DNA of 64,000 nt, taken from contig LODT01000041.1 in the NCBI GenBank assembly GCA_001606155.1, positions 124,001 through 188,000 of the forward strand, written 5' to 3'. Numbering within the stretch: position 1 is the first letter of the stretch; each line of letters begins with the position of its first letter. Shown piece after piece: positions 23,548-33,819 of the stretch. The stretch is from Tieghemostelium lacteum. Lineage: Eukaryota > Evosea > Eumycetozoa > Dictyosteliales > Raperosteliaceae. A model generated the notes under the pieces. It saw nothing but the letters and a program-made list of their open reading frames with translations. It did no database searches and had not been told where the DNA came from. A program made the position numbers and the translations under genes.

Positions 23548-23897
23548 TCAAAGAGAATATCAATCTTTTCTATTTCAGTTTGTAAAAAAAAATTAAAATG
23601 CAATTACAAAAAAAAATTAAAAAAAATTATAGTGATTCGTTTTTCAAACTATCAAAAACAATCACTTCCACATCATTAATATTCCTTCAACTATATTTTT
23701 TCATTACACTTGTTTTTTACTCAAATCAATTAAATTAAAATTTTTATTTAAATTGATTTTTATAAAATAAGGTATTTCGATGAATTAAGATTGAATATTA
23801 AATTAATTTTTCTTATAAAATTCTTAACAAGTTAGTTTTAAAAAAAAAAGTTGAAACTTATGTTTATTATTTTTTTTGCATATTAGTTCTGAATACC
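23548..23897. promoter_or_regulatory. Divergent intergenic region (TPR gene / phosphatase)
   Basis: This 350-nt AT-rich spacer separates two divergent start codons. It has long A and T runs next to both starts. No other element was recognised. Confidence 0.35.
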
Positions 23898-24833
23898 ATG
23901 GTAATTTCAACAATTATACCAAAATTTCTTTATCTTGGTGCTGCAAGGGACACAAAAGAAGTAAATAGAATGAAACAATTAAAAATTTCACATATTTTTA
24001 GTTGTGCAGGGAAAGTTTGTGACGATATTGATTACACAATTGCTGTAAATATATACTATGAATTAAATTTAATATCTAATCTTAGATATTAATATTTTAG
24101 ATTACAGAAAGAACATTTTGATGACAATGATGATGTTGATATACTACCTTTTGTTGAATCTAGTTATCATTTTATAGAAAATGCTAGATTGAAAAAAGGA
24201 GTTGTTTATGTGCATTGTTTAGCTGGTAGAAGTAGATCACCTACTATAATACTTAGTTATCTACTACTTAGTAGAAAACTACCGCTTAGATTATTATATT
24301 TACATGTGTTAAATTGTAGAGATATAATTGTACCTGGTGATGGATTTATGAAACAATTGTCCTATTTGGAAATGAAACTTTTAGGTAAAAACTCTTTTGA
24401 TGTAAATGAAATGTCATGGAGAAAATTAGAAAAATATTCACCTCTACAAGTTAGAACTGAATTGGCAGGTTTTAAAATTGATATTGAACCTCTGATACCG
24501 TATCAAAAATCTTTAGAAACTAAAACCAAATCAATACAAATTCAACAATTTTTAGATTTAGTTTATTGGAAATATTTAAATAGTTCGGATAATGTCGATT
24601 CCTCTCATACAATGACAATAACAACAACTACAACAACTACAACAACTACAACAACTACAACAACCATATCGAGTGATAAAAATTCAAATATTATAGATTT
24701 AAAAACTAAAATTGAAAATTCTAAAGAATTGGTTGAGTTTCAAAGAAATAATCCTTTAATAATATGGCAAGATATATCTGATTTAGTGGATAAATATCAC
24801 CGTGAACAACAAGAACTAAATATCCAAAAATAA
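23898..24833 (+). CDS. Dual-specificity protein phosphatase
   Basis: Exons are 23898-24044 and 24108-24833, with a 63-nt intron (GTAAAT...TTACAG) in phase 0; the product is 290 residues. The acceptor at 24107 rather than 24100 keeps the frame. The splice gives the usual DUSP order: a first strand (PKFLYLGAARDT), then ISHIFSCAG, then DDNDDVDILPFVESSYHFIENA, then the signature HCLAGRSRSPT with Cys86 as nucleophile and Arg92 as phosphate-binding residue. Asp54 or Asp55 would be the general acid, about 32 residues before the Cys as in VHR-like enzymes. It should dephosphorylate Ser/Thr and Tyr residues, perhaps of a MAP kinase, although no docking motif is evident. The C-terminal 130 residues are not part of the catalytic domain and include a run of Thr. 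Confidence 0.9.
24618..24665 (+). repeat. (ACA/ACT)n microsatellite encoding poly-Thr
   Basis: Repeats of ACA ACA ACT within the phosphatase gene encode an almost pure Thr run (one Ile near its start). It lies in the non-catalytic tail and is a typical dictyostelid homopolymer insertion. Confidence 0.8.
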
Positions 24834-25196
24834 CACACACACACAATCTGAATCAACTCGAAAAAAATATTTTTCAGGTGGGTGTGTTGTTTTATTTACA
24901 CAATGTTATTGATTATGATAAAAAAATAACAACACAGATATCGATGTTGTGTTTAAAATTTAAAATAATACATGTATAACAGCTGAAAAAATTCATAATT
25001 TTACATTCAAATTGTAAAATAATTTATTTTTTTCCTTCTCTCCCAATCTCTTACATAAGTTGATTATTTGTTACTTAATTATCTGTCTTTAAGTTACATA
25101 CAATTTTAATTTTAATTTTTTTTAAACTTACTCACTTTTGTTGACATTTATCAATTAAATAACAACATTCAATTATATAAAAATTAAATTAGCAAA
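24834..25196. promoter_or_regulatory. Intergenic region with a GT-rich candidate G-box
   Basis: This 363-nt spacer lies between the phosphatase stop and the next start. It opens with a (CA)n run and contains GGTGGGTGTGTTG at 24877-24889, about 310 nt before the next ATG. The motif resembles G-box binding factor sites of Dictyostelium developmental promoters, a match judged by eye. The remainder is AT-rich with no ORF. Confidence 0.3.
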
Positions 25197-25761
25197 ATGG
25201 AGGATTCATCATTTGTATTTGTAAATAACGGTAGTAACTATTCATCACCAAATCATTCGATGTCCAGTCAGGAATGGACTTTTATAAATGATTTGTTATC
25301 ACCACTTTTAAGTCCATCTTCAGGATATCAATTGTCAATTAGTGATCCCTTATCATTTAAAGAGTGGTTAGAGGAAGAAGAGATAATGTTGGAGGATGGT
25401 ACTCTTTCTCCAGAGTATTATGTCGAAGAGGATTTAGAACTTAACATTGAACAAGAAATTTTCAATGATGTAATGTCAAATTCATCAAAAAAGAGAGAAA
25501 AATCATCATTAATTCGTACACCAGAATTCTTAACTTCCTTTAGAAGATTTAATGAAAATATGTCAAAGATTGCCAAAGATATTTCCAATCAGTAAGTTTT
25601 AGTTTTAATATTTGTTATTAAATTTTTTGAAAACTAACACTTTTAATAATAAAAGGTGTATACAGTCATCTAGAAATACAGCAATTAAAATGAAATCAAT
25701 TTCAAATGGAATTAGAGAGGAATCATATAATTATACTTATTATTGTGTGGTTGGTATTTAA
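25197..25761 (+). CDS. Hypothetical acidic protein, about 166 residues (intron at its 3' end)
   Basis: Exon 1 starts at 25197 and is Ser/Glu/Asp-rich, with segments QEWTFINDLLSPLL and SFKEWLEEEEIMLEDG. A perfect donor CA|GTAAGT lies at 25591/25592, overlapping an in-frame TAA. Splicing to the acceptor at 25655 (AAAAG|G) gives a second exon 25656-25761 and a 166-residue product. Without splicing the protein would stop after 132 residues (25595). No signal peptide, membrane segment or known domain is visible. The composition resembles a transcription or cell-cycle regulator but no family is recognised. The start is the first ATG after an AT-rich leader. Confidence 0.55.
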
Positions 25762-25945
25762 ATTTCATGAATACCTTTGTACAATGTTTTTTTTTCAGAA
25801 TCTAAGAAGAATTTCCCAATATTATATTTATTTAAATGTAAATAAAATTAGAATAAATAAATACATGTTTTTTTTGGGGAAATATATATTTTAAATTGTT
25901 TTTATTTTGTTTTTTTGAGTGTTTAAATAATAGTTTTTGGATAAA

Positions 25946-27849
25946 TTATTCATCGTCTTCATCCATTAAATCATTAATAAACTCATCATCTAAATCATCA
26001 TCATCTTCTTCATCGTCATCATCTTCAGAGTCACTACCTAATTTCATAGAATCATCACTTTCAACAGGTTCATCATCGACTAGATCCTGGTCATCTTCTT
26101 CACTGTCAGAATCATTAGAATTATTTTCATCATACAATAGTTTAGGTCTCTGATTGGCATCAAATTGGTTCAGAGTAGTTTGACTGTTGATCAAATTGAT
26201 TTTACCAATGAGTTTAGAGATCTTGTTGTACAATTGCACTTTATCTTCAATAAAATTATTCAAAATACTGAGTTTTGTAGATAGGTCTGGAATGGTGAGT
26301 AGATAGGAAGAATGTTGTAACAGAATCTCAGATATCCATGGTAGAATATAAGCAGCTCTATTTCCATCAATTGCCAAGTCAACTACAATCTTTGTCAATA
26401 GATTATAGGCATAGAGTGATGGTAGTACTTTAACTGTATTCTTAATGACAATTGGTTTAACATGCATAGCTTTTGCCAACAATCCATTGTCTGATGCTCT
26501 TAAAGCTTGCAGAATCAGTGTAATTACTGAATCTGTTGATCCTTCAATTTTCTCTAAATCTTTTAATTCAATTTTGAAATCCAAAGCACTAAGTTTTGCA
26601 GCATTACCAGAGGCTGTGGCAATGGGTTTAGATTTGGAATCAAATTTGTTTTTCTTATCTTCAACTTTACCATTCATTTTTGTTTTCTTTTCTTCCTCCT
26701 CTTCACTACTTTCTTCTTCTTCCTCACTACTTTCTTCTTCTTCTTCACTACTTTCCTCTTCTTCTTGACTACTTTCATCACTTTCCTTTTCTTGTTTTTT
26801 TGATTTCTTTGATTCTTTTTCTTCTTGGGTTTTTACTGTATATTTAATTGTGGAGGAGATGGTTTTACCGTCTTCAGAGTAGGTACCTTTCTGAAAAGAA
26901 AGTGTTGACAATTCCGGAGCGGATGCCATTATAAACTTTTGATCACTGATCAATTTAAAGTTCATTATATCTGATTTGTTTTTGTAGATATATTGACTTT
27001 TGATGGAACCTTTAGTCTTATTAGGAACAAAGGACCAAAATGAAATCTCTCTATGTGCATTCATACTGGCGATAAAATATAGATCTTTAGATACCTTATA
27101 GTCAGAGACCTGACCTACATTAGCAGTTCCTGACAAGACTGCAATCTCTTCTTCTGATTTTTGATCATTCATATTCCAAACATGTAAAAAACGATCACCA
27201 TTAGTTGACATTAAATAGTGAGAATCTGATGTGAAATGCAATTGAGTAACCTCTGCTGAGTGACCTTTAAGTTTTCTTTGTAATTTCATTGAGGAGAGAT
27301 CCCATAATTTTATATCTATATTGGCAGTGGCAAGTATAGTTGAACTACTATTAATTGCCATAGCGGTAACTTTGTGTTTGGACATGAATGAATTGGTTAT
27401 AGAACCTTGACTGATATCCCATTGAACAATCATACCATTGTCATTCGATGAGTATAAATAGTCACCTGTATGACTGAATACAATATGATTGATTTTACTT
27501 GAATCTTTGGCATTCTTTAATAATTTTAATTGTTTGTTTGATGTTATATCAAAGATTACTACATCACCTTTATGTGTACCCAATGCCAATAATTGTTTAT
27601 TAACAGAAACTCCTCCTTTTTCCTATATATAATATAATTGTCATAATTAATATTCTAATTTCTATAAATAATGAATTTAAATATAAATACTACATACACT
27701 TGATGTATTTAATAATTCAACAGTTGAGGTTGGATGTTTCTCTAAAAAATTGATTATTAATTTTGAATCTGTACAATTCCATATCTCAACTTGTTTATCT
27801 TTTCTTCTTCTAACGTAAAGTTTGGCTGCTGAATCAAATTTATTCATTT
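25946..27849 (-). CDS. wdr43: WDR43/Utp5-like small-subunit processome protein (start region shows a frame problem)
   Basis: The main exon is 27622-25946 and the first exon ends at 27698, with a 75-nt intron (GTATGT...TATAG). WD repeats fill the N-terminal half (VVQWDIS-type strands, GHSAEVTQLHFT, THKGDVVIFDI). A Lys/Ser/Glu-rich linker follows, then a helical domain (about 150 residues starting DLEKIEGSTDSVITLILQAL) that resembles the Utp12 domain of t-Utp proteins, and a Asp/Glu-rich tail. WDR43/Utp5 is part of the nucleolar complex that couples rDNA transcription to early 18S rRNA processing. The first exon encodes a plausible opening (KFDSAAKLYVRRRKDKQVEIWN), but the only upstream ATG (27849-27847) is out of frame with it by one base across a T5 run at 27839-27843. 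See findings. Confidence 0.8.
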
Positions 27850-28017
27850 TAATGTATCACAAACTATGCAATCAGATATGCAAAGAGATAGAGGAGGAGT
27901 GTTTTTGATAAATTTGTAATAAAAAAAGGAAAGAAGAAAAACCGAACGAGTTTGTTTTTGAATGTAAAAATTTTTTTTAACTCTTCAAAAATTAAAACTT
28001 TTTATTGTGTTTGGCAT

Positions 28018-30031
28018 CTAAGATATATAAATAAAAGGTGCCATTGCAGATCTCCATTTTGATGCAATTGGACCTGATCCAGAAGTACCACCACTGTCGA
28101 GTGATGGTGGAAGACTGAATTGAACAGTTTGAATTGAAGTGAGATCGTGTAGTGATGATAATGATGCTCTGGTAACTGATAGTATACTGGTAAGACGTTG
28201 TGATAATACATTACTGGTAATTGATAATTCAATATCAGAGTCTGTTAGAGCGATGGGAATTGTAAGATTACCAATACCATATTTGGAGGCTGTCAAAATA
28301 ATGTTTCTTAAACCTTTTGCTAAATCAGAGGTTGTTGGTAATGTACTTTGACCTAGTGGTGATCGAATTTCACTGTCGATAACCAAATGAAATACCACTT
28401 GTACATCTGATAGATTGGAATGTTTGGTAATAAAGAAATCACCGTTTCTAACTGGACTTTTTAGACTAGTTCTAAATTGTTCAATTTGTTTATCAACTGA
28501 GTCAAAATGTAGTTCAGTTGACATGTTACAGTATTTTATAAATGATTTCTCTGCTGATGTTGATTGGAATGTCAGTGAAGGGTCAGTAAGTAATATGACA
28601 GCTGACAGTGAATCACTATACAATGTCTTTATATATTTCATTCTCTTTGATCTCAGATATTCACCAGTTGATATAGGTCTACACAACTGTAATGGACTGG
28701 CATCAATTAACTTGAACTTAAATAATTTCTTTTTCTGAACACCAACTGAAATCAAATAGTTTTCATAAATTTTATAATATCTTTTCTTTACAGTATTTGT
28801 ACTACTTGTATTCACTGAAGATACACTAGTAGCTACAGGTGTATTATTACTGGATGTTGATGTATTACTGCTATTTGATGTTGCTAAACTATTATTATTA
28901 TTGTTATTATTTACATTTGTAGAGATATTAGGTGAATTTATAGTATTATTACTACCACTTGGAATATTGGTATTCGTTGTTGTATTCGTAGTAGAGGTAA
29001 CAGGTGATGTTGGAGTTGAACTTGGTTGGTTTTTATTCTTATTAAAACCAAAATTAAAGAATGAAGATGCTCTCTGTAATTTTGCATCTAAACTCTGTCC
29101 AATGGAATCCACAATACTAACAGGATTATTAGTATTAGTTGCTGTATTTGGTTGGGGTTGTGATTGTTGATTAGTAGTTGGTGATGAAATGGTACTAGTT
29201 GAGGAATTACTATTATTTACAGATTTTGAAGTGGTAGGAGCATCTTTTTGTTCCATAGACTCAAAGTTATCTTTAGTTTTTTCTAACCAGTATAGATCAT
29301 TAAGAAACTGTGTAAAATCATTCTTTTGTTTTCTTTTTAGATTCTTAATTTCTAGATCATATCTCTCCTCTACCAATTCATTTTCTTTAAGATTTCTAGA
29401 GACAATTTCTTCAATTTGTTCACTTTTTAAATTTGATTTAAAAGCCTCTTCCATTTCTTTTGAGTTTCTTTCATTCAGATATTTCAGTTCATCATTTCTT
29501 TTACCTAATAGAATAGAGAATTCAATTGCAAAAGATTCCTCTTGATTAATTATTCTCTCTGTGGTATCATTAGATTTGTTAACTAGATATAAAAAAGTAC
29601 TGATTCTCTCCTCCTTTAACTTTTGCTTTTCTGTCTCTTGATTCTTTATTAAACCATTCCAATAACTTGTCTTTTCTGTATATTGATCTGCTAATTTATT
29701 GATTTTACTGTTCAATGTTCCTAATTGAACTTTTTCAACTATATTTATATTAATACTCCCTTTCTACAAATATCTCCCATCCCCTACTTATAATATTCAT
29801 ACCATTGTCTTTATCTTCAAAATCTTTATAATCTATATATTCTTTCTTTAAAAGTTCTTCAATGGCTGAGAGTAGAGATATTCTTAAATATATTGGAATA
29901 TCATATTCATTCATAAATTGATCGACTGATGAGGATACCTGTTCACCATACTTTAGTGTAAAAGTACCCATTACAAATTTCTTTCCAACTGGAAATGATA
30001 TATTAAAAGATATGTCATTGTGTATGATCAT
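28018..30031 (-). CDS. C12orf4 / FERRY complex subunit 3 homologue
   Basis: Exons are 30031-29803 and 29738-28018 with a 64-nt intron (GTATGA...ATATAG, phase 1), giving 649 residues. The splice makes a continuous EDKDNVEKVQLGTLNSKI stretch. Order: an N-terminal beta-rich region (SFNISFPVGKKFVMGTFTLKYG) with a helical cap, a charged coiled coil (about 90-210), a low-complexity Ser/Thr/Asn region (about 230-390) and a folded C-terminal domain of about 230 residues ending in helices rich in Ser and Leu. This order and several blocks match metazoan C12orf4, which in humans is a subunit of the Rab5 effector FERRY complex that links early endosomes to mRNA transport. The assignment is from memory of the family. 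Human C12orf4 is 552 residues; the extra length is the low-complexity insert. Confidence 0.65.
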
Positions 30032-30340
30032 AATTTGGAAAATGTAAAAAATAGTGAAAAAAATTAATTTTCTATTTATATTTATAAGAATTCCTAATTT
30101 ATAGCAATTAAGATTTCATTTTAAATTTGAATTGTTATAACAATCTGAGAACCCTTTAATTCTCTATACACTTTTGAAATTGAATTCTTTTCAAATAAAA
30201 GTTTTTTTGGATTTACAATTAATTATCATTTTGGAAAATATCTGAAAACAGAGAGATATATTGGTAGGTTATAATAAGGTTTCTAATAAATATACTTTTT
30301 TTCCTTTCTTTGGTGGGTAGTGTGTTTTTTATTTGTTGTA
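30032..30340. other. Intergenic region, FERRY3-like promoter
   Basis: This 309-nt AT-rich stretch lies upstream of the FERRY3-like gene and downstream of the TMEM8-like gene. A GGTGGGTAGTGTG patch near 30311 is the only GC-richer element. No ORF was found. Confidence 0.3.
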
Positions 30341-30979
30341 CTAATAATTTTTAACATTTTTCAGTGCTTTATCTCTGGATAGAAATATATAGTAAAATGC
30401 AAAACCTACAAAAAAGTGCCATATTCCATGATTAATTCTTAGATAATCATTGTCATCATCGAGACCTCTAACAAAAAAGACTGCTGCAATTGCTAATAAT
30501 CCTAACCCATAGTGAAACTCTCTATTGTATACCCATTCAGGTACCTTTCTCTTATAGAGATGTTGTAAAATCATTAAAAAGAAACTAGCACCTATTGGTA
30601 ATATAGTGTAGAATACCTCCCATGGTGCTTTCTCTTGACAATAGAGTGTGAATACTAAAAATGTCCAACGTAGGAATTCAAGCCATTGATAGTTCTGAAT
30701 ATCCATGAGGAAGAACATTAAGCATTGAAATACTAATATTGTAAATACGTTATCCAGTCTATGCCATTGACCTTCTGTCAAACCTGTCAGACCAAACCAA
30801 ACTTTATCTTCAAATACCTCTCCTATATGATACATCATTGATGCAATTGCACATGCTACTCCTACCACAGCCTCATATGCACTCCCTCTCTTTATACACA
30901 AGTATCCCAATGGAATACATGATAGATTAGTTGCAAAAGCTATAAAAGCCTGTGCAATTTGTTCGTTTGTTAATACCAT
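30341..30979 (-). CDS. TMEM8/PGAP6/myomaker-like (DUF3522) membrane protein, CREST superfamily
   Basis: This 212-residue single-exon gene encodes about seven hydrophobic helices. Metal-site motifs of the CREST superfamily (alkaline ceramidase, PAQR, Per1, SID-1, TMEM8) are all present: S47-MMY-H51, D76 in HRLDN, and H184-GIW-H188. The HIGEV and EGQWHRLDN blocks match the DUF3522 group, which includes TMEM8/PGAP6 and myomaker. CREST members with this Ser-His-Asp-His-His set are zinc-dependent lipid hydrolases or are thought to be; PGAP6 is a GPI-specific phospholipase A2. A hydrolase acting on a membrane lipid is therefore inferred. It lacks the N-terminal EGF/jelly-roll region of TMEM8 and so is myomaker-sized. 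Confidence 0.8.
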   Translation of the reverse strand: MVLTNEQIAQAFIAFATNLSCIPLGYLCIKRGSAYEAVVGVACAIASMMYHIGEVFEDKVWFGLTGLTEGQWHRLDNVFTILVFQCLMFFLMDIQNYQWLEFLRWTFLVFTLYCQEKAPWEVFYTILPIGASFFLMILQHLYKRKVPEWVYNREFHYGLGLLAIAAVFFVRGLDDDNDYLRINHGIWHFFVGFAFYYIFLSRDKALKNVKNY

Positions 30980-31094
30980 ATCTGTAGTGGTGACACGTGT
31001 GTGAAATTCAATTCAAAAAAAAAAATTAAAAATCTAGAAAATTGAAAAAAACATAGTGTGTTGGGGTTTTGGAATAAATCTAATCTATTAAATT

Positions 31095-32069
31095 TTAATT
31101 ATTATTTATAGTTATTGGATAAATATAGTCATCTATCATTTCTTCCAATTCAGTATCGGATTTACAACAACATGGTTGGTCAAAGTAATGTAAATGATCC
31201 CAAATACTGAAACCAACAACGGAATCAGAACATGTTGGATCTTCACCAGAATCATCACAAACTTTATAGGTAGTATTAGTAGTGTACCAAACTTCAGTTG
31301 GAACATGGTGATAATTGTAGACATCTTGTGGAGGTAGATGTGGAACTAAATCATGTCTATTTACAGTTCTATACTGATTTGGTTGAATTTTATTATAACA
31401 AGCAGCCCAAATGTCATCACCAACACGAGGTGATCCAAAACTGTAGGAATAAGTAGTCATTTGTGGATAGAGATCCAACATATCCATCATACATAAACTA
31501 GATAGTGCAGCACCTAAAGAGTGACCTGTGATCACTAATGTATTACATTTAGTACCACAAGCTTGAATGGCATCATCAATACCAGATTTAACAAGATCTC
31601 TAACTGATATCCATGCTTTATAAAAACCTTCGTGTACTTGTGATCCAGGGCAATTTGGATACGAAGTGGTCATAAATTGTAAATTGGTAATCCAAGATTG
31701 AATATCCATAGACCCTCTAAATGCAACAATTACCTCACTATTTCTATATCCAACAAATGATTGTGTATCTGTTGTAATATTATAAATGACACTAACCATG
31801 TTAAACTCTTGAATCTGTTCGGCACTACATGTTGTACAATTCCAATAATCTATAGCGCTTCTTTGACCTATTTCATATTTGTGTCCAATATTAATATCTA
31901 TCCATTTTTTCAAAAATATAGCATCAAAATACCTACAATAAGAAGCATAAGAGAATAATAAATAATCCTCAGCTGCGTTTGGATCGAATGTGAAATCTGG
32001 GTAACTATTGGCAGATGTGGTAATGATCAACGTCATCAACACACAAAATATCCCCAAAAAATATTTCAT
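31095..32069 (-). CDS. Secreted class 3 lipase
   Basis: The product has 324 residues with a cleavable signal peptide at 1-22 (KYFLGIFCVLMTLIITTSANS). The alpha/beta-hydrolase nucleophile elbow is GHSLG at 182-186 with Ser184. Asp240 (NRHDLVPHLPP) and His292 (DHLHYF) complete the triad seen in Rhizomucor-type fungal lipases. VAFRGS at 115-120 supplies the oxyanion-side strand. Cysteines at 77, 81, 140, 171 and 175 and a CCC at 300-302 suggest disulfides, as expected for an extracellular or lysosomal enzyme. It should hydrolyse triacylglycerols or phospholipids. There are several N-glycosylation sequons (NCT, NIT, NTT). The start ATG is the only one that supplies the signal peptide. Confidence 0.92.
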   Translation of the reverse strand: MKYFLGIFCVLMTLIITTSANSYPDFTFDPNAAEDYLLFSYASYCRYFDAIFLKKWIDINIGHKYEIGQRSAIDYWNCTTCSAEQIQEFNMVSVIYNITTDTQSFVGYRNSEVIVAFRGSMDIQSWITNLQFMTTSYPNCPGSQVHEGFYKAWISVRDLVKSGIDDAIQACGTKCNTLVITGHSLGAALSSLCMMDMLDLYPQMTTYSYSFGSPRVGDDIWAACYNKIQPNQYRTVNRHDLVPHLPPQDVYNYHHVPTEVWYTTNTTYKVCDDSGEDPTCSDSVVGFSIWDHLHYFDQPCCCKSDTELEEMIDDYIYPITINNN

Positions 32070-32334
32070 TTTATGTAAAGTATTAATACAATCAATAAAT
32101 AATATAAAAAGAAAAAATGATTAGTAAAATGGGATCACAAATCCTTAAAGTAGCCACGAAAATATAGAAAAGTATTTAGATTTTTTTTTTTAAATTTAAA
32201 AAAAAAGCGTGAAAGTTTTAAAATTTATAAGATTGAAATTTCCCAGCGGTTAAATTTGAAAAGACCTGCAAATTTAGATATTGATGATGTTTGCAAGAAA
32301 AAATCCTATTTTATAAAGTAGTATACTAAGAAAG

Positions 32335-33819
32335 TTAGAAGGGGAGAACTTTATTGGGATTTAAGATGTGATTAGGGTCCATTGAATTTTTTAGGAGTTT
32401 CATTAGTTGGATAGATGATGAAGTTTTGGAGTAGTGAAGATGATCTTTTTTCATTAGCCCTATTCCATGTTCTGCTGATATGGAGCCATTGTGTTTACTT
32501 GTGTATTCGTAGACAAAAGGTTCAATGAGATTAATCATTTCTTTACTGTATTTTTGATTTGGAGTAGAGATATTTAAATGTAAATTGGCATCTCCTACGT
32601 GTCCGAACCCCACAACATTTGCTTTGGATCCTAATCGTAATCTCATTACCTCTACCAACTCATAAAATTGGTCAATGGGTAATGATAGATCATATTTATA
32701 AACTGCACCTTCTTTACCTAGAGATTCTGTAATGGTTTCTCTGAATTTCCAAATTGTAGATTGATTCTTGCTGTCAGTAGCTACAGTACCGTCTACTGTC
32801 AACCCCTGCTCCATTATATATTCTAAAAATTCATTAAGTTTCTCTTGATCGTGAGTTTCATTGAACCCACTAGTTTCCAAAAGTATATAAAATTTTGGTT
32901 TTTCAGAGAAAGGTTCTTGTAGTGGTTGATGACGCAAAACCAAATCTATACAACCTCTATCCATAAATTCGAATGCCGATAGGATATCACCTAGTTTAGT
33001 CTTAGCTTGTATCAATAGTTTCTTTACTGATGAAAAAGAGTCACATGCCAACAGAGCAACATTGACACTGGTGGGTTTAGGTGGGGTAATTAGGGAAACT
33101 TTAGTTATAACACCCAATGTCCCTTCTGAACCTATAAAAAGTTGTTTTAGATCATAACCTGTATTATCTTTTCTCAAAGTACTATTCAGATTCAGTACAG
33201 TACCATTTGCCAAAACTGCTTCTAAACCCAATACATTTCCATGTAGAGATCCATATCTAAGTAACCGAATACCTCCAGCATTAGTACTTATATTCCCACC
33301 CAATTGACAACTTCCTTTAGCCCCTAAATCAAAGGGAACTGTGTATCCTAGAGGTTCCAAATAGTCCTCTAATTGCTGTAAGATTACACCAGCTTCACAT
33401 GTAACTACACCTGTAACTGGATCAAAATCATTAATTTTATTCATTAATGACATGGAAAGTATAATTTCATCGTCATAAGGCACACTGCCGCCTACTAGAC
33501 CTGTATTACCACCTTGTGGTACCAATGCTAATTTACGTTCATTACAATATCGAAGAATAGATGAAACCTGTTCTGTATTCCTAGGTTTCAATAGCAATTG
33601 ACTGTTACCTTTATACTTTTTCATCCAATCACTATTAAATGAAACTAAATCATCTTTGTCTCTAATTAACAGTGTTTCTTCATTATTTAAAATAGACTTG
33701 AATTCTTCAATATCTTTATCATTTAATTTGTTATATTTAAATGTTGTGTAGCATCTTTTTGAACAAATAGTAGTACCAATATACCTATTTGAAACCAATT
33801 TAGAAAGATGATTTAGCAT
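32335..33819 (-). CDS. d2hgdh: D-2-hydroxyglutarate dehydrogenase, mitochondrial
   Basis: A 494-residue single-exon gene. An Arg/Ser/Thr-rich, acid-free N-terminus (about 1-28) is a likely mitochondrial presequence. The FAD-binding PCMH domain has PQGGNTGLVGGSVP at 101-114 and GGNISTNAGGIRLLRYGS. The C-terminal FAD-oxidase domain has GFGHVGDANLHLN and SAEHGIG, whose His residues bind the metal that positions the substrate carboxylates. The enzyme oxidises D-2-hydroxyglutarate to 2-oxoglutarate and passes electrons to ETF. The TVPFDLGAKGSCQLGG block separates it from D-lactate dehydrogenases of the same family. The substrate assignment is by motif and overall resemblance. Confidence 0.92.
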   Translation of the reverse strand: MLNHLSKLVSNRYIGTTICSKRCYTTFKYNKLNDKDIEEFKSILNNEETLLIRDKDDLVSFNSDWMKKYKGNSQLLLKPRNTEQVSSILRYCNERKLALVPQGGNTGLVGGSVPYDDEIILSMSLMNKINDFDPVTGVVTCEAGVILQQLEDYLEPLGYTVPFDLGAKGSCQLGGNISTNAGGIRLLRYGSLHGNVLGLEAVLANGTVLNLNSTLRKDNTGYDLKQLFIGSEGTLGVITKVSLITPPKPTSVNVALLACDSFSSVKKLLIQAKTKLGDILSAFEFMDRGCIDLVLRHQPLQEPFSEKPKFYILLETSGFNETHDQEKLNEFLEYIMEQGLTVDGTVATDSKNQSTIWKFRETITESLGKEGAVYKYDLSLPIDQFYELVEVMRLRLGSKANVVGFGHVGDANLHLNISTPNQKYSKEMINLIEPFVYEYTSKHNGSISAEHGIGLMKKDHLHYSKTSSSIQLMKLLKNSMDPNHILNPNKVLPF

